A stretch of 64,000 nucleotides of DNA from Enterococcus hirae ATCC 9790 (GCF_000271405.2 NC_018081.1:2398911-2462910); one strand, 5' to 3'; positions 29,737-40,279 are shown, numbered from the stretch's first letter. The notes: a model not told the origin generated them from the letters alone. Made by a program: numbers and translations.

Positions 29737-32235
29737 TTATAATCCACACTTTAGTTGTACTTTACAATGGGTGCAAGTACTGCAACCTCCGATTTCTTCA
29801 ATTGTACCTTCATGACAAATCGGACAGCGCTCTTCACTCGTTGCTGAGTCGTTTGAAGCTTCTGTTAGCAAAACATCTGGGTGTACCTCTGATGTTACTA
29901 GCTCATCGGTAAAACTATTTTCTTCCGCTGATAAAGTCAGGACTTGTGAATCTCGGCTACCGTCAACATATACCGTACCGCCTTTTGCCCCACCTTGATA
30001 AAGTCGTTCGTAAATATCAGCTACTTCTTTAACACGATATCCCTTAGGTGCGTTGACTGTTTTGGAAATGGAGCTATCAACCCATCGTTGGATCGTACAT
30101 TGGACATCCACGTGAGCTTCTGGTGAAAGCTCCATTGCTGAGACAAAGTATTCCGGTAACTCTGAGGCATCTGCCTCTGGATGTTTCGCTATATATTCGT
30201 CAACGATTTCAGCGTGTACTTCAATGAATTTTCCTAAGCGACCGCTTCTAAAGTAGGAAAAAGAGAAATAAGGTTCCAATCCCGTGGAAACACCAGTCAT
30301 CGTACCTGTCGAGCCAGTTGGTGCAACGGTTAATAAGTGTGAATTACGGATTCCATAAGTTAAGACACCTTGCCTAATATGTTCTGGCATCTTTTTCATA
30401 TACCCAGAATGGATAAAACGCTCACGTAATTGTCGTGTTTCTTCTTCGTTCTTACCAACTAAATAAGGAAAACTTCCTTTTTCTTTTGCCAATTCGATCG
30501 ACGTTTGATAAGCTGTAACGGCAATCGTTTCAAACAATTGATCGACTAACGCATTTCCTTCTTTAGAGCCATACGTTTTGCCGCAATAGATCAATAAGTC
30601 GGCTAAGCCCATCACCCCTAAACCAATACGACGTTCCCCTTTTGCTTGTTGCTCATTCTTGTCAAAAAAATAAGGGGTCGCATCAATAACATTATCTTGG
30701 AAACGTACACTGGTTCTAACCACTTCTGCAACTTTTTGAAAATCGATTTCTTGGTGCTCATCTACCATATTCGCTAAATTGATAGCTGCAAGATTACATA
30801 CCGCATACGGTGTCAATGGCTGTTCTCCACAAGGATTTGTTGCAACGACTTTTTGTCCATAGGCAGCAGCATTAGTCATCTCATTGGCGTTATCAATAAA
30901 AAAGATCCCTGGTTCCGCAGAATAAGTAGCACAGTAAGTGATCAATTCCCAAAGCTCTCTGGCTCGAATTGTTTGATGAACTTTCACTTTACGTCCTGTC
31001 GCTTCCCACTCACGAACATCACCGATTTCAGCCCAATGTTGATCATAATCAGCCATTTCTATTTCTGTATACTCGTCAATAGCAGGAAAACGCAAATCAT
31101 AGGTCTTATCTTGTGCGACAGCTGCCATGAATTCCTTTGTCAGACAGATTGAAATATTCGCCCCTGTTAAGAAGTCAGGATCTTTGACACTATAACTTCC
31201 ACCCATTTTTAATTTTTGCTTAGCCTCTTTGATGAAAGCATGTTCTGCAAATTGCAAAAGCCCCTCTTCCTTAACCAAGACTTCAAATAGCTCCCTTTCT
31301 TCTTGAGTTAAAGGAGAAAAAGCTAGTTTCTCGCTTGCTAATTGTTTGATTAGGGGATTTTGACTTGTAGTTATCAACTGTTGCAGGATCAACGGATTCT
31401 GGATTTTTGAAATAATAAATTCAAAAATATCTGGGTGCCAATCATTGAGCATGATCATTTGCGCCCCTCTGCGACTTCCTCCTTGCTCGACTAAATGGGT
31501 GAGATTAGCTAAATCATTGAGCCAAGAAACAGCACCAGAAGATTTTCCATTTACGCCATGTACGACAGCTGATTTTGGTCTCAAGGTTGAGCCATTCGTT
31601 CCTACTCCACCACCACGACTCATGATTTCCATGACTTCTTCTCGGTGTTTTGCTAAACCAGAACGAGAATCTTGAATAAATGGCATGACAAAACAATTAA
31701 AGTATGTGACTTCTGATTGCGTACCAGCACCATATAACACCCTTCCTGCAGGAATCAAATTTTGTTCAGTCAATTGTTTGTAAAAATCTTCAAAAAATTC
31801 AGCTTTTCTATCGCCCTCGACTTGACTAATTCCGAAAGCAACTCGAGCAGCAATTTGTTCATAATACAGCTCTAAAGGTTTTTCAACTTCACTTTTGTTT
31901 CTTTTAACGAATCCACGAGCTATTTCTTCAGGATCAGTCAAAGAGGAGCGAAATTCCTCTTCCACTTCGATCGTTAAATCGTCTCCAGAGTGCTGAATGA
32001 TCGTTCCAATTCCACGAGCCGGGTATTGTGGATCCGCATGTACCGTCAAGACGACTAGATCACCTATGGTTAACGTCTGATTATGTGGATCTTTGTAAGT
32101 ATATCGATCCAACATGACCAAGCGTGAAATCCCTTCAAATGTCAGTTTCATTTGTGGATCAATAGGTTTGACCTCTGGATAATTCCGTATATCCTGATTA
32201 AGTTTTTCTATATATTTTTTTGAATAAATTCCCAT
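29737..32235 (-). CDS. nrdJ: Adenosylcobalamin-dependent (class II) ribonucleotide reductase
   Basis: Reduces ribonucleotides to deoxyribonucleotides with a thiyl radical made from adenosylcobalamin, independent of oxygen. 832 aa. Visible marks are TYFNCFVMP near residue 170 (redox Cys), GGGVGTNGSTLRPK near 205, the active-site NPCGEQPLTP near 460, and GLGVMGLADLL near 550. APTGSTGTMTGVSTGLEP is near 655. The tail ends in a four-Cys cluster (CPICHEG...CSTCTHCKVQLKC). It lies beside the adenosyltransferase, with two NrdR boxes before the start. Class II enzymes are not the core enterococcal reductases, so this is accessory. Confidence 0.95.
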   Translation of the reverse strand: MGIYSKKYIEKLNQDIRNYPEVKPIDPQMKLTFEGISRLVMLDRYTYKDPHNQTLTIGDLVVLTVHADPQYPARGIGTIIQHSGDDLTIEVEEEFRSSLTDPEEIARGFVKRNKSEVEKPLELYYEQIAARVAFGISQVEGDRKAEFFEDFYKQLTEQNLIPAGRVLYGAGTQSEVTYFNCFVMPFIQDSRSGLAKHREEVMEIMSRGGGVGTNGSTLRPKSAVVHGVNGKSSGAVSWLNDLANLTHLVEQGGSRRGAQMIMLNDWHPDIFEFIISKIQNPLILQQLITTSQNPLIKQLASEKLAFSPLTQEERELFEVLVKEEGLLQFAEHAFIKEAKQKLKMGGSYSVKDPDFLTGANISICLTKEFMAAVAQDKTYDLRFPAIDEYTEIEMADYDQHWAEIGDVREWEATGRKVKVHQTIRARELWELITYCATYSAEPGIFFIDNANEMTNAAAYGQKVVATNPCGEQPLTPYAVCNLAAINLANMVDEHQEIDFQKVAEVVRTSVRFQDNVIDATPYFFDKNEQQAKGERRIGLGVMGLADLLIYCGKTYGSKEGNALVDQLFETIAVTAYQTSIELAKEKGSFPYLVGKNEEETRQLRERFIHSGYMKKMPEHIRQGVLTYGIRNSHLLTVAPTGSTGTMTGVSTGLEPYFSFSYFRSGRLGKFIEVHAEIVDEYIAKHPEADASELPEYFVSAMELSPEAHVDVQCTIQRWVDSSISKTVNAPKGYRVKEVADIYERLYQGGAKGGTVYVDGSRDSQVLTLSAEENSFTDELVTSEVHPDVLLTEASNDSATSEERCPICHEGTIEEIGGCSTCTHCKVQLKCGL

Positions 32236-32259
32236 TCCATCGCCACCTTATCATAAAAA

Positions 32260-32306
32260 ACACTATATATAGTGTCTGTTAATTATTATCACACTACATA
32301 ATGTGT
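32260..32306. promoter_or_regulatory. Two NrdR boxes
   Basis: ACACTATATATAGTGT (32260-32275) and ACACTACATAATGTGT (32291-32306) match the NrdR consensus. Their start-to-start distance is 31 bp, the spacing known for NrdR pairs. They lie between the divergent nrdJ and ECF S-component genes and may control both. Confidence 0.85.
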
Positions 32307-32378
32307 TTTTCAATCTTGTAATAAAAAAAATTTATGATATAATGAGAACTATTATCAGTGAAGGAGCAGCCTCAAAAG

Positions 32379-32930
32379 ATGAACACATTTAAACAAAAAC
32401 CTTACTTTACGATTCACAAATTTGCTTATTTGTCATTATTAATTGCTGCCTGTGTCGTAGGCAGACTTTTTTTTGCTTGGTTACCAAATATTCAACCTAT
32501 GACAGCAATTCTTTTACTACTTGCGGCATTTGGTTCTTTAACAGATGCTTTAATCGTCTCCATATTGAGCTTATTCATCACTAATCTATATTTAGGATTA
32601 GGGACTTGGACAATCAGTCAAATGCTCGCCTTCAGCGGGATTGTTTTGTTTTTTCATTGGATGAATCAGTTACCTATAGTCGCTAAGCATGTGACTATTC
32701 AAGCAATTTTGAGCTTTATTTGTGGATTAATTTACGGTTTGATTGTTTCACGAATTGAAACTTTCATCTATCAACTTCCCTCTTTTTGGGCTTACTATTT
32801 TCAAGGACTTCCTTTTGATCTCGCCCATGGTATAGGTAATTTCTTTTTTTATTTGATTCTCTTTCCCGCATTTCAACGGATACTGTTTCCGCTATACAGT
32901 AAGACGCTTGATGACAGATATAAAAAATAA
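32379..32930 (+). CDS. ECF transporter S component, possibly for cobalamin
   Basis: A 183-aa very hydrophobic protein with five to six membrane segments (about residues 18-175), resembling the substrate-specific S components of ECF importers. The substrate cannot be read from the sequence. Divergent placement from nrdJ across NrdR boxes makes cobalamin or a precursor the most likely cargo. The shared EcfAAT module would be encoded elsewhere. The ATG at 32379 follows GAAGGAG, while a GTG at 32358 has no ribosome site. Confidence 0.78.
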   Translation: MNTFKQKPYFTIHKFAYLSLLIAACVVGRLFFAWLPNIQPMTAILLLLAAFGSLTDALIVSILSLFITNLYLGLGTWTISQMLAFSGIVLFFHWMNQLPIVAKHVTIQAILSFICGLIYGLIVSRIETFIYQLPSFWAYYFQGLPFDLAHGIGNFFFYLILFPAFQRILFPLYSKTLDDRYKK

Positions 32931-33016
32931 ATGACGTGAGAATCCTTATTTTATCAGCCCTCTGATTATTTTTGTCTAACTTTTTTTGAGGGTATAGAAT
33001 CAGAAGTGATTCTTCT

Positions 33017-33120
33017 GTCCCAGTTTTCATTTAGCCATAAAAAGTGGGATATTAATCAAATTTTTTCTGATTAATATCCCACACTCATTTATCATGTAAT
33101 CATTTTTAGAGTTTATTGAT
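33017..33120 (-). repeat. About 100-bp repeat with GTGGGAT hairpin, copy 1
   Basis: Downstream DNA of paralogue 2, starting TCCCAGTTTTCATTTAGCC and including a hairpin GTGGGATATTAATCA...TGATTAATATCCCAC (33044-33082). It is repeated with few changes at 34099-34197 after paralogue 3. The hairpin probably terminates transcription. Confidence 0.75.
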
Positions 33121-33122
33121 TG

Positions 33123-33839
33123 TTATCTATGTAACGGGTTAAACTTCTCAATTTCTTTTTCTCGTCTCTCTCGGCTTATTCTTGGTCTATTCTCCAACTC
33201 ATCTATGAATTGCTTTAATATGGTGGGGTTAAGTTTAGTAAAGTGTCTATTCTTCATAAAACTTGCTATCGCTTGCTTAACCGCTTCATTTTCTTTTCTT
33301 TCTTCAATTAATTTTTCCACTCTTGAGGTTTGATTTTCTATAAGTTCCTTAGCGTCCTGTTCAGCGATTATTTTTAGATCATGAATAAATGCTATACACG
33401 TATCAGGAGTCAAGGGATTAAACTTAAATTTATTAAGGTCTCCAATTAGTGCATCTTTTGTTTCCTTCGGCAAACGTGTATCTGAGTGAATCTTATGCCT
33501 TGTCTTAAGGTAGTCAATATAAAAAGTTTTATTTTGGCTAGTTACTTCTATTGTATTTTGGGTCTCTATTAGGTTGTTTGGTTGTATGAGTTTGCTCTCA
33601 TCTGGATGAAGTGGAAGTCGTTGGATGACCCCTTCTGCTACATCATCTTTAAGTTCAGAAAGAAATTCACCTATTGCTGCTAATGTTTCCGAACTAACAG
33701 GTTCACCCTCCTCAAGCTTACACTCTTCGATTAGTTGAAAAGCTATAGTAGCATGATTATACAAAGTATTTCGAGGTCGTTCGCTTTCATTATTTGCAAT
33801 TTTTTGATTTGTTTCTTTTTTCTGTTCCATGTTTGGCAT
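33123..33839 (-). CDS. Unknown protein, paralogue 2 of a three-member family
   Basis: 238 aa, hydrophilic and Lys/Glu-rich, with no signal peptide or membrane segment. It shares with paralogue 3 the N-terminal pattern SSExLAxxGxxLS, then AEGxIxxLPLxPxE, the core KTFYIxYL, ETKxALIxDLxKF, and MxNRHxT near residue 190. Basic C-terminal end (RERREKEIEKFN). AAAGGAGAG precedes the ATG. With paralogue 3 it forms a tandem pair; both copies have related upstream and downstream DNA. Confidence 0.75.
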   Translation of the reverse strand: MPNMEQKKETNQKIANNESERPRNTLYNHATIAFQLIEECKLEEGEPVSSETLAAIGEFLSELKDDVAEGVIQRLPLHPDESKLIQPNNLIETQNTIEVTSQNKTFYIDYLKTRHKIHSDTRLPKETKDALIGDLNKFKFNPLTPDTCIAFIHDLKIIAEQDAKELIENQTSRVEKLIEERKENEAVKQAIASFMKNRHFTKLNPTILKQFIDELENRPRISRERREKEIEKFNPLHR

Positions 33840-33840
33840 G

Positions 33841-34085
33841 TTATTCTCTCCTTTAAAATTTTATGTACTGCTTCATCAATTTATCAGAAAAAAAATACAT
33901 AAGAAAACTTTTATTTCCAAGAAAAGAAAATTTTGCAATTTAATACCATTTAATTGATTAAAATTCTAGGTTATTACTTTTAATTTCTGAGAATACAAGG
34001 TCAAGAATAGTATTTTCAAAGAAAAATGCATCATGAAATTATATTTGAGTATTCCTATACATAACAATTCCTTTCATAATATTTC
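33841..34085 (-). promoter_or_regulatory. Conserved upstream region of paralogue 2
   Basis: Shares blocks GAAATAAAAGTTTTC, TTTTTTTTCTGATAAAT, CATAAAATTTTAAAGGAGA and, further upstream, AATAGTATT...GGTC with 28040-28290 (paralogue 1). The first 110 bases also match the region before paralogue 3. Confidence 0.65.
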
Positions 34086-34098
34086 ATTGATTTTTTAA

Positions 34099-34197
34099 TC
34101 CCAGTTTTAATTTAGCCATAAAAAGTGGGATATTAATCAGATCAATATCCCACACTCATTTATTATGTAATTATTTTTAGAGTTTTATTGATCACTA
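34099..34197 (-). repeat. About 100-bp repeat with GTGGGAT hairpin, copy 2
   Basis: Second copy of the repeat at 33017-33120, here after paralogue 3. Its hairpin (34125-34153) is shorter because part of the loop is missing. The last bases extend to the stop codon of paralogue 3. Confidence 0.75.
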
Positions 34198-35094
34198 TCT
34201 TTGAAATTGATCCTTTTTGTTTAGATATGCCTGTGACTTTGGTAGTACAGATGTTTTTAATTGCTCAATTCTTTTTTTCGTAAGTCTTCCTTGCTCGGAT
34301 TTTCCTTGCTCACGTTTTCTTTTATTAAGGCTTCTTTGTTCTGAGCTTCCTTTTTCAAGAAATTCTTTTACACTCATCTTGAAATATTCCTGTCTTTCAT
34401 TTGGTTTACTTGGAGACTTATATTCATTTTTTAATTTCTCAATTTCTATTTTTTGCCTCTTTTTGCTTATGTATTCAGATTTTTTCAACTCGTCTTGAAA
34501 TTGCACCATTAGTGTTGGGGGAATTTCAGTATAGTGTCTGTTCATCTTAAATCTTTCTTTCACTTGATCAACCGCTATATCTTCTCTTGCCTTTTTTATT
34601 GATTTTTCTATCTTGGGCGTTTGCTTCTTTAAGAGTGTCTGAACATCTCTTCTAGCGATCACATCTAAATCATAAATAAAGGAAGTAAACCTGTTAAGGT
34701 CCAAAGAATCGAAATAGAATTTATCAAGGTCTTGAATTAGTGCATGTTTTGTTTCTTTCGACAAAACTGCTTTTTTGCTTAAATCATACTTTTGATTAAG
34801 GTAGTTAATATAAAAGGTTTTATTTTTATCATCCACTACTATTCTATCATCACTATTCATTTGGATGTTCCTTTGTCGTAACAGTTTTTTCTCTTCTGGA
34901 AGAAGCGGAAGATAGGAGATAATCCCTTCTGCAGAATCTCTCTTATAGTTAGAAAGAATTTTACCTAATGTTGCTAACTTTTCCGAACTATTAGCTTCTC
35001 CCCTCACAAGCTTATGATCCTTGATTAGTTGAAGAGCAATAGCATATTGACTTCCTGTCCGTATTACTGCTATTTTTTGTTTATCATTTGGCAT
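34195..35094 (-). CDS. Unknown protein, paralogue 3 of a three-member family
   Basis: 299 aa, strongly basic and hydrophilic, with no signal peptide. It shares SSEKLATLGKILS near residue 27, AEGIISYLPLLPEEKKLL near 55, KTFYINYL near 88, ETKHALIQDLDKF near 108 and MNRHYTEIPPTL near 180 with paralogue 2 and in part paralogue 1. It ends in a Lys/Arg/Glu/Gln-rich region containing three related Ser-Leu/Leu-Thr-Lys-Lys/Arg-Arg type segments around residues 245-285. AAAGGAGAG precedes the ATG. Function unknown. Confidence 0.75.
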   Translation of the reverse strand: MPNDKQKIAVIRTGSQYAIALQLIKDHKLVRGEANSSEKLATLGKILSNYKRDSAEGIISYLPLLPEEKKLLRQRNIQMNSDDRIVVDDKNKTFYINYLNQKYDLSKKAVLSKETKHALIQDLDKFYFDSLDLNRFTSFIYDLDVIARRDVQTLLKKQTPKIEKSIKKAREDIAVDQVKERFKMNRHYTEIPPTLMVQFQDELKKSEYISKKRQKIEIEKLKNEYKSPSKPNERQEYFKMSVKEFLEKGSSEQRSLNKRKREQGKSEQGRLTKKRIEQLKTSVLPKSQAYLNKKDQFQR

Positions 35095-35608
35095 GTTATT
35101 CTCTCCTTTAAAAGTTATATACTACCTTGTTAAACTATCAGAAAAAAGGAGTATCTAAGTAACTTTTATTTCTGCAGAAAGAATTTTTTGGCATCTGATA
35201 TCACTAAACATGTTGTTTTTCGAGTTACTATCCGATAACCATTCTGTCAAAAAGCAGTCATCACCCACTTATAGAGAATGGATGATGACTGCCTATACTA
35301 GATTAAAATTGAAGATTCTTAATTTATCCACTTCTGTTTGTCACAAATTGTTGATTGAATGATCTATCGACCACTAGAACATCGTACTTCTACTTCACGC
35401 AAGCTCCCCTTTTTTGCTTTAGCAGTCGTTCAGAACAGCTGGTTTTCTAACCGACCAATTTGTTCATTCATTTTTGACATTTTCCTAAATAAACGAACTC
35501 TTACACAAAAAATGTACTAAATTTCTAGAAAATCTTACAGAAACTTCTTTCTTTTTACCATTTCCTGTTTGTCGCAAGCAATGGATCATTCGTATACAAT
35601 TAGTCCAA
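35095..35608. other. Intergenic region before paralogue 3
   Basis: About 510 bases. 35095-35205 belongs to the conserved upstream block of the paralogue family. A hairpin GCAGTCATCACCCA...TGGATGATGACTGC (35254-35292) resembles that at 15598-15634 and probably terminates the small gene to the right. No gene seen in 35300-35608. Confidence 0.6.
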
Positions 35609-35817
35609 TTACATTCGATAATAGACAATGATTGCTAGTCCGATACCTGATAAAATCAGTCCCCAAAATAGTTGTCCGAACATACTGGTATCTCCCAATA
35701 GCCAACGAACGAAAAATAATTTTCTTCCAAAACAAAAATTAACACACCTATGATAAAAATAATACATCCCGTAGAAAATATCGGGTTTGCTTGAAAAGCA
35801 TTTATAATCTCTTCCAT
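35609..35817 (-). CDS. Small membrane protein, frameshifted as sequenced
   Basis: A 72-codon frame ending at 35609 starts at an unlikely position. If one base is added near an AAAATTA stretch after codon 32, ATG 35817 gives a coherent 69-aa protein. It would have two hydrophobic helices (about residues 15-31 and 48-66) joined by EEKLFFVRWLLGDTSMFGQ. The ribosome site (GAGAAAGAG) is modest. No family recognised. It could also be non-coding. Confidence 0.5.
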
Positions 35818-36120
35818 CTAACAACATCTCTTTCTCTATCTATCCATTATAGTTACCACAAACTCTGTTAGGCATTCTCTCAATTCAATACGTTTACCTA
35901 ACGACACTTAGTATACTTCCTACTGTCAAGACAGTCCATATTTTTAAATGAACTGAACGAACAAAACTGTAAGCTATGTTTTTAAGCTGATCTTTGTCTA
36001 CGACTACTTTCTCTCACAATATCGTTGAAGAGAAAAACGATCTAAGTTTTACATTGACGAATCAAATAAAAATACTCGCTGAACAATTTTCATTGAACAA
36101 CGAGCATGCTAAGTTTTTGA
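35818..36120. other. Intergenic region before the ABC importer genes
   Basis: About 300 bases with no gene. A weak CTCG...CGAG hairpin near 36078-36107 may end the ABC operon. Confidence 0.4.
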
Positions 36121-36777
36121 CTAATAGCTGTACTTTCTTTTTTCTAAATAGGAAGAAAGTAAGGATAAAGCATAGCAGACAGCAAAATACATCAATGTCA
36201 TTGCCACAAACATTGGCAATACATAATTGGTATTTTGTCCGTAAACAATTCGTGCTTGGTGAGTCAATTCAGGTAAGGAAATGATCACTGCTAATGATGT
36301 ATCCTTGATCAATGAAATCAGCTGACTCACGATTGCTGGGATCATTGATTTAAATGCTTGGGGTAAAACGACGATTCTCATCGTTTCTACATAAGACAAT
36401 CCTGTGGAAAGACCAGCCTCCATTTGTCCTTTAGGAACGGCATTCAACCCTGCTCGAAAAATTTCTGATAACATAGCCGATTCAAAAATCGTCAATGCTG
36501 CTACGGCTGACCAAAAAATATTCATTTGGATACCGATTTGTGGTAAGGCAAAATACGTAAAGAAAATGATTAATAACAATGGAAGATTTCTGATAATATC
36601 AATTAGTATTCCTAGTATTTTTGAAAGATAAGGTATATTGGCAAAACGAACCACACCACAAATCCCGCCAATCAAAAAACTAAAGATGATTGAAAATAAT
36701 GAAACCTCCACAGTCACTTTTAATCCTTCTAATAAGAAGCGGATATTCATCCATGAAAAAGCACCACTAAAATCCAT
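36121..36777 (-). CDS. Polar amino-acid ABC transporter permease
   Basis: Second permease of a glutamate/glutamine-type importer, 218 aa. Five membrane segments with the HisM/GlnP family loop EAGLSTGLSYVETMRIVVLPQAFK near residue 120 that contacts the ATPase. The cell-surface periplasm-like loop is short. It starts 15 bases after the other permease, forming the operon ATPase, binding lipoprotein, permease, permease. Confidence 0.92.
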   Translation of the reverse strand: MDFSGAFSWMNIRFLLEGLKVTVEVSLFSIIFSFLIGGICGVVRFANIPYLSKILGILIDIIRNLPLLLIIFFTYFALPQIGIQMNIFWSAVAALTIFESAMLSEIFRAGLNAVPKGQMEAGLSTGLSYVETMRIVVLPQAFKSMIPAIVSQLISLIKDTSLAVIISLPELTHQARIVYGQNTNYVLPMFVAMTLMYFAVCYALSLLSSYLEKRKYSY

Positions 36778-36792
36778 TTTGTTCTCCCCTTC

Positions 36793-37440
36793 CTATGAAC
36801 GAACTGCCCATTTTTTCTCTAAATATGTCATCAAGTAAGACAAAGGTAATGTAATTACTAAGTAAAAAAGACCCACGATGATATAGGTATCAAAAGTGTT
36901 GAAAGTTTCACTGGCAATTAAGTCCCCTTGATACATTAAATCTAACCCAGCAACGATAGCTAAAATCGATGAATTTTTTACTAAATTAATAAATTGGTTT
37001 CCTAATGGTGGTACGACGATCTTGAAAGCCTGCGGCAAAATAATAAACCGCATCGTTTGCGCATAGGTCAAACCAGCTGATAATCCCGCTTCTGTTTGCC
37101 CTTTTGGCACTGTTTGAATCCCTGAACGAACGGTTTCTGCAATAAATGCCGAAGTATAGATCGTCAAACCGATCGTCCCTGCTTGAAAGCCGTCAAAACT
37201 AATCCAATAGATCGGAAGGACGACATAAAAGAACATCACAATAATCAACAATGGGATATTTCGAAAAAATTCCACGTACGCTTTAGCTAGTCCACTGATC
37301 ACTTTGTTCGTTGACAATTGAAAAATTGCCATCAGTGTTCCAATAATCAAACTAAATAATAAAGCTAACACACTTGAATAGATAGTGATTTTAAACCCTT
37401 CTAAGAAGGTTGATCCATATGTTTGCAGCAACTCAGCCAT
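36793..37440 (-). CDS. Polar amino-acid ABC transporter permease
   Basis: First permease, 215 aa, five membrane segments. The coupling loop EAGLSAGLTYAQTMRFIILPQAFK lies near residue 120 and matches its partner closely. Together they form a heterodimer channel with the lipoprotein and ATPase. It starts 12 bases after the lipoprotein gene. Confidence 0.92.
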   Translation of the reverse strand: MAELLQTYGSTFLEGFKITIYSSVLALLFSLIIGTLMAIFQLSTNKVISGLAKAYVEFFRNIPLLIIVMFFYVVLPIYWISFDGFQAGTIGLTIYTSAFIAETVRSGIQTVPKGQTEAGLSAGLTYAQTMRFIILPQAFKIVVPPLGNQFINLVKNSSILAIVAGLDLMYQGDLIASETFNTFDTYIIVGLFYLVITLPLSYLMTYLEKKWAVRS

Positions 37441-37452
37441 TCTTTCCCCTCC

Positions 37453-38268
37453 TTAATTCACTTTTCCTTGGGTGGTATCTGGGAACCATTTTTGGTAAAT
37501 CTGATCATATGTGCCGTTAGCAATGAGTTCTTTTAACGCTTGATTTACGGCATCCAAAAATTCTGTTTGTCCTTTATTGATCGCAATTCCATAAGGTTCA
37601 TTGGTAAACGTCCCACCTGCTAAAGTATAGTCAGGGTTCTCGTCAGCCATTCCCAACAAAATGGCATTATCGGTCGTCATAGCATCTCCTTGTCCTGATT
37701 GTAAAGCAGTAAACGCTTCGGCATAGTTTTCTAGTTCAAGAATTTTTGCATCTGGAGCATGTTCTCGGATATTTACTGCAGAAGTTGATCCTTTGACTGC
37801 AAGCACAGTTGTTTCAGCATTTAAGTCATCTACGCTTTTAATCGGGCTTCCTTTTTTGACTAATAAAGATTGTCCGGCATCAAAATAAACATCAGAAAAA
37901 TCAACTTGCTTTTTTCGTTCATCTGTAATGGTCATTGTCGCAATAATCGCATCAATATTTCCATTTTTTAATAGCGGAATCCGTGTTTTAGAGGTAACTT
38001 CCACAAATTCTGCTTTCCCATCCTTTCCAAGAATCTCTTGCGTAATCGCTTTAGCGATATCGATATCAAATCCTTGAACCGTACTACTTTTGATATCCAT
38101 CATCCCAAATAAGCGAGTATCGTATTTTACACCCCACGTTATGGTGTTGTTTTGCTTACTTCGTTCCAGAATATTTTCTTCAGCGACACTTTTTCCTTTG
38201 CAGCCTGCTAATATCAAAAAGACCAGACCCAAAAGAAAAAGCAAACGAATCATTGTTTTCTTACGCAT
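37453..38268 (-). CDS. Amino-acid ABC transporter substrate-binding lipoprotein
   Basis: A 271-aa lipoprotein with lipobox LILAGC (Cys near residue 22) and a family-3 solute-binding domain. VQGFDIDIAKAITQEI near residue 63, TITDERKKQVDFSDVYFD near 113 and AVKGSTSAVNIREH near 155 are typical. The pattern is closest to glutamate, glutamine or aspartate binders. Ligand choice is inference. It lies between the ATPase and permease genes. Confidence 0.92.
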   Translation of the reverse strand: MRKKTMIRLLFLLGLVFLILAGCKGKSVAEENILERSKQNNTITWGVKYDTRLFGMMDIKSSTVQGFDIDIAKAITQEILGKDGKAEFVEVTSKTRIPLLKNGNIDAIIATMTITDERKKQVDFSDVYFDAGQSLLVKKGSPIKSVDDLNAETTVLAVKGSTSAVNIREHAPDAKILELENYAEAFTALQSGQGDAMTTDNAILLGMADENPDYTLAGGTFTNEPYGIAINKGQTEFLDAVNQALKELIANGTYDQIYQKWFPDTTQGKVN

Positions 38269-38281
38269 TTTATTCCTCCTA

Positions 38282-39019
38282 TCAATGATTGATTACTTTA
38301 CTAATAAATTGTTGTGTCCGAGGTTCTTTAGGGTTCTCAAAGAAGTCTTTTACATTGCGGCTATCTTCTAATACTTGGCCATCCGCCATGAAAATAACCC
38401 GATCTGCTACTTCTTTTGCAAATCCCATTTCATGGGTCACGACGATCATTGACATCCCATCACGAGCTAATTTTTTCATCACATCAAGTACATCCCCGAT
38501 CATTTCCGGATCTAAAGCAGATGTAGGCTCGTCAAATAACAGCATTTCCGGATTCATCGCCAAACCTCTGGCAATTGCCACACGCTGTTGTTGTCCTCCA
38601 GATAACATAGATGGATAAGAATCTTTTTTGTCGAGCATGTTGACTTTTTCTAAGAATTTTTCCGCGTTTTTCACTGCACTTGCTTGATCTTGCTTTAATA
38701 CTTTAATCGGTGCAAGTGTAATGTTTTCTAAAACGGTTTTATTAGGATATAGATTAAAATGCTGAAAAACCATTCCAACATTTTTTCTGACTTCGGTCAA
38801 TTTTGTTTTTTTGTCCTGAAGGTCGATATCATTGATTAACAATCTTCCAGAAGAAATCGTTTCTAATCCATTGATACATCGTAACATTGTACTTTTACCT
38901 GAACCTGAAGGACCAATGACAACGACGACTTCCCCTTTCTCAAACTCGAGGTTTATGTTTTTCAAAGCATGGAATTTGCCGTAGTATTTTTCCACGTTAT
39001 CAAATTTAATCATTGCCAT
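38282..39019 (-). CDS. Polar amino-acid ABC transporter ATP-binding protein
   Basis: A 245-aa ATPase of the GlnQ type. Walker [10 protein letters not shown] near residue 33, signature [17 protein letters not shown] near 138, Walker [14 protein letters not shown] near 158, and the His switch VVTHEMGFA near 198. First gene of the four-gene importer operon. GGGAG precedes the ATG by nine bases. Confidence 0.95.
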   Translation of the reverse strand: MAMIKFDNVEKYYGKFHALKNINLEFEKGEVVVVIGPSGSGKSTMLRCINGLETISSGRLLINDIDLQDKKTKLTEVRKNVGMVFQHFNLYPNKTVLENITLAPIKVLKQDQASAVKNAEKFLEKVNMLDKKDSYPSMLSGGQQQRVAIARGLAMNPEMLLFDEPTSALDPEMIGDVLDVMKKLARDGMSMIVVTHEMGFAKEVADRVIFMADGQVLEDSRNVKDFFENPKEPRTQQFISKVINH

Positions 39020-39232
39020 ATCATTACACTCCCATTATTATTTAGTAAGAAACATTTAAAGATATATAATAGAACATATTATATCTGAAACTTACGTATT
39101 TTGTAAAGTTTCTTTGAAACTTTCTTTCGTTATTTTTCTCCTTTGCTTCTTACATCTGCTATTTTTCTGCATTTTGTTCGTCTTTTGATTTAGAACGGTT
39201 GTTTCTTCCTCCAAAAAACGGTAAGATATTAA

Positions 39233-40279
<1,047 letters not shown>

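Noticed and set aside
32235..32379. Cobalamin riboswitch before nrdJ or the ECF gene
   Set aside because: No B12-box-like element or space for the structure was seen. NrdR boxes explain the region better.
34217..34498. 93-codon plus-strand frame within paralogue 3
   Set aside because: Antisense shadow of a Lys-rich coding region without a ribosome site.
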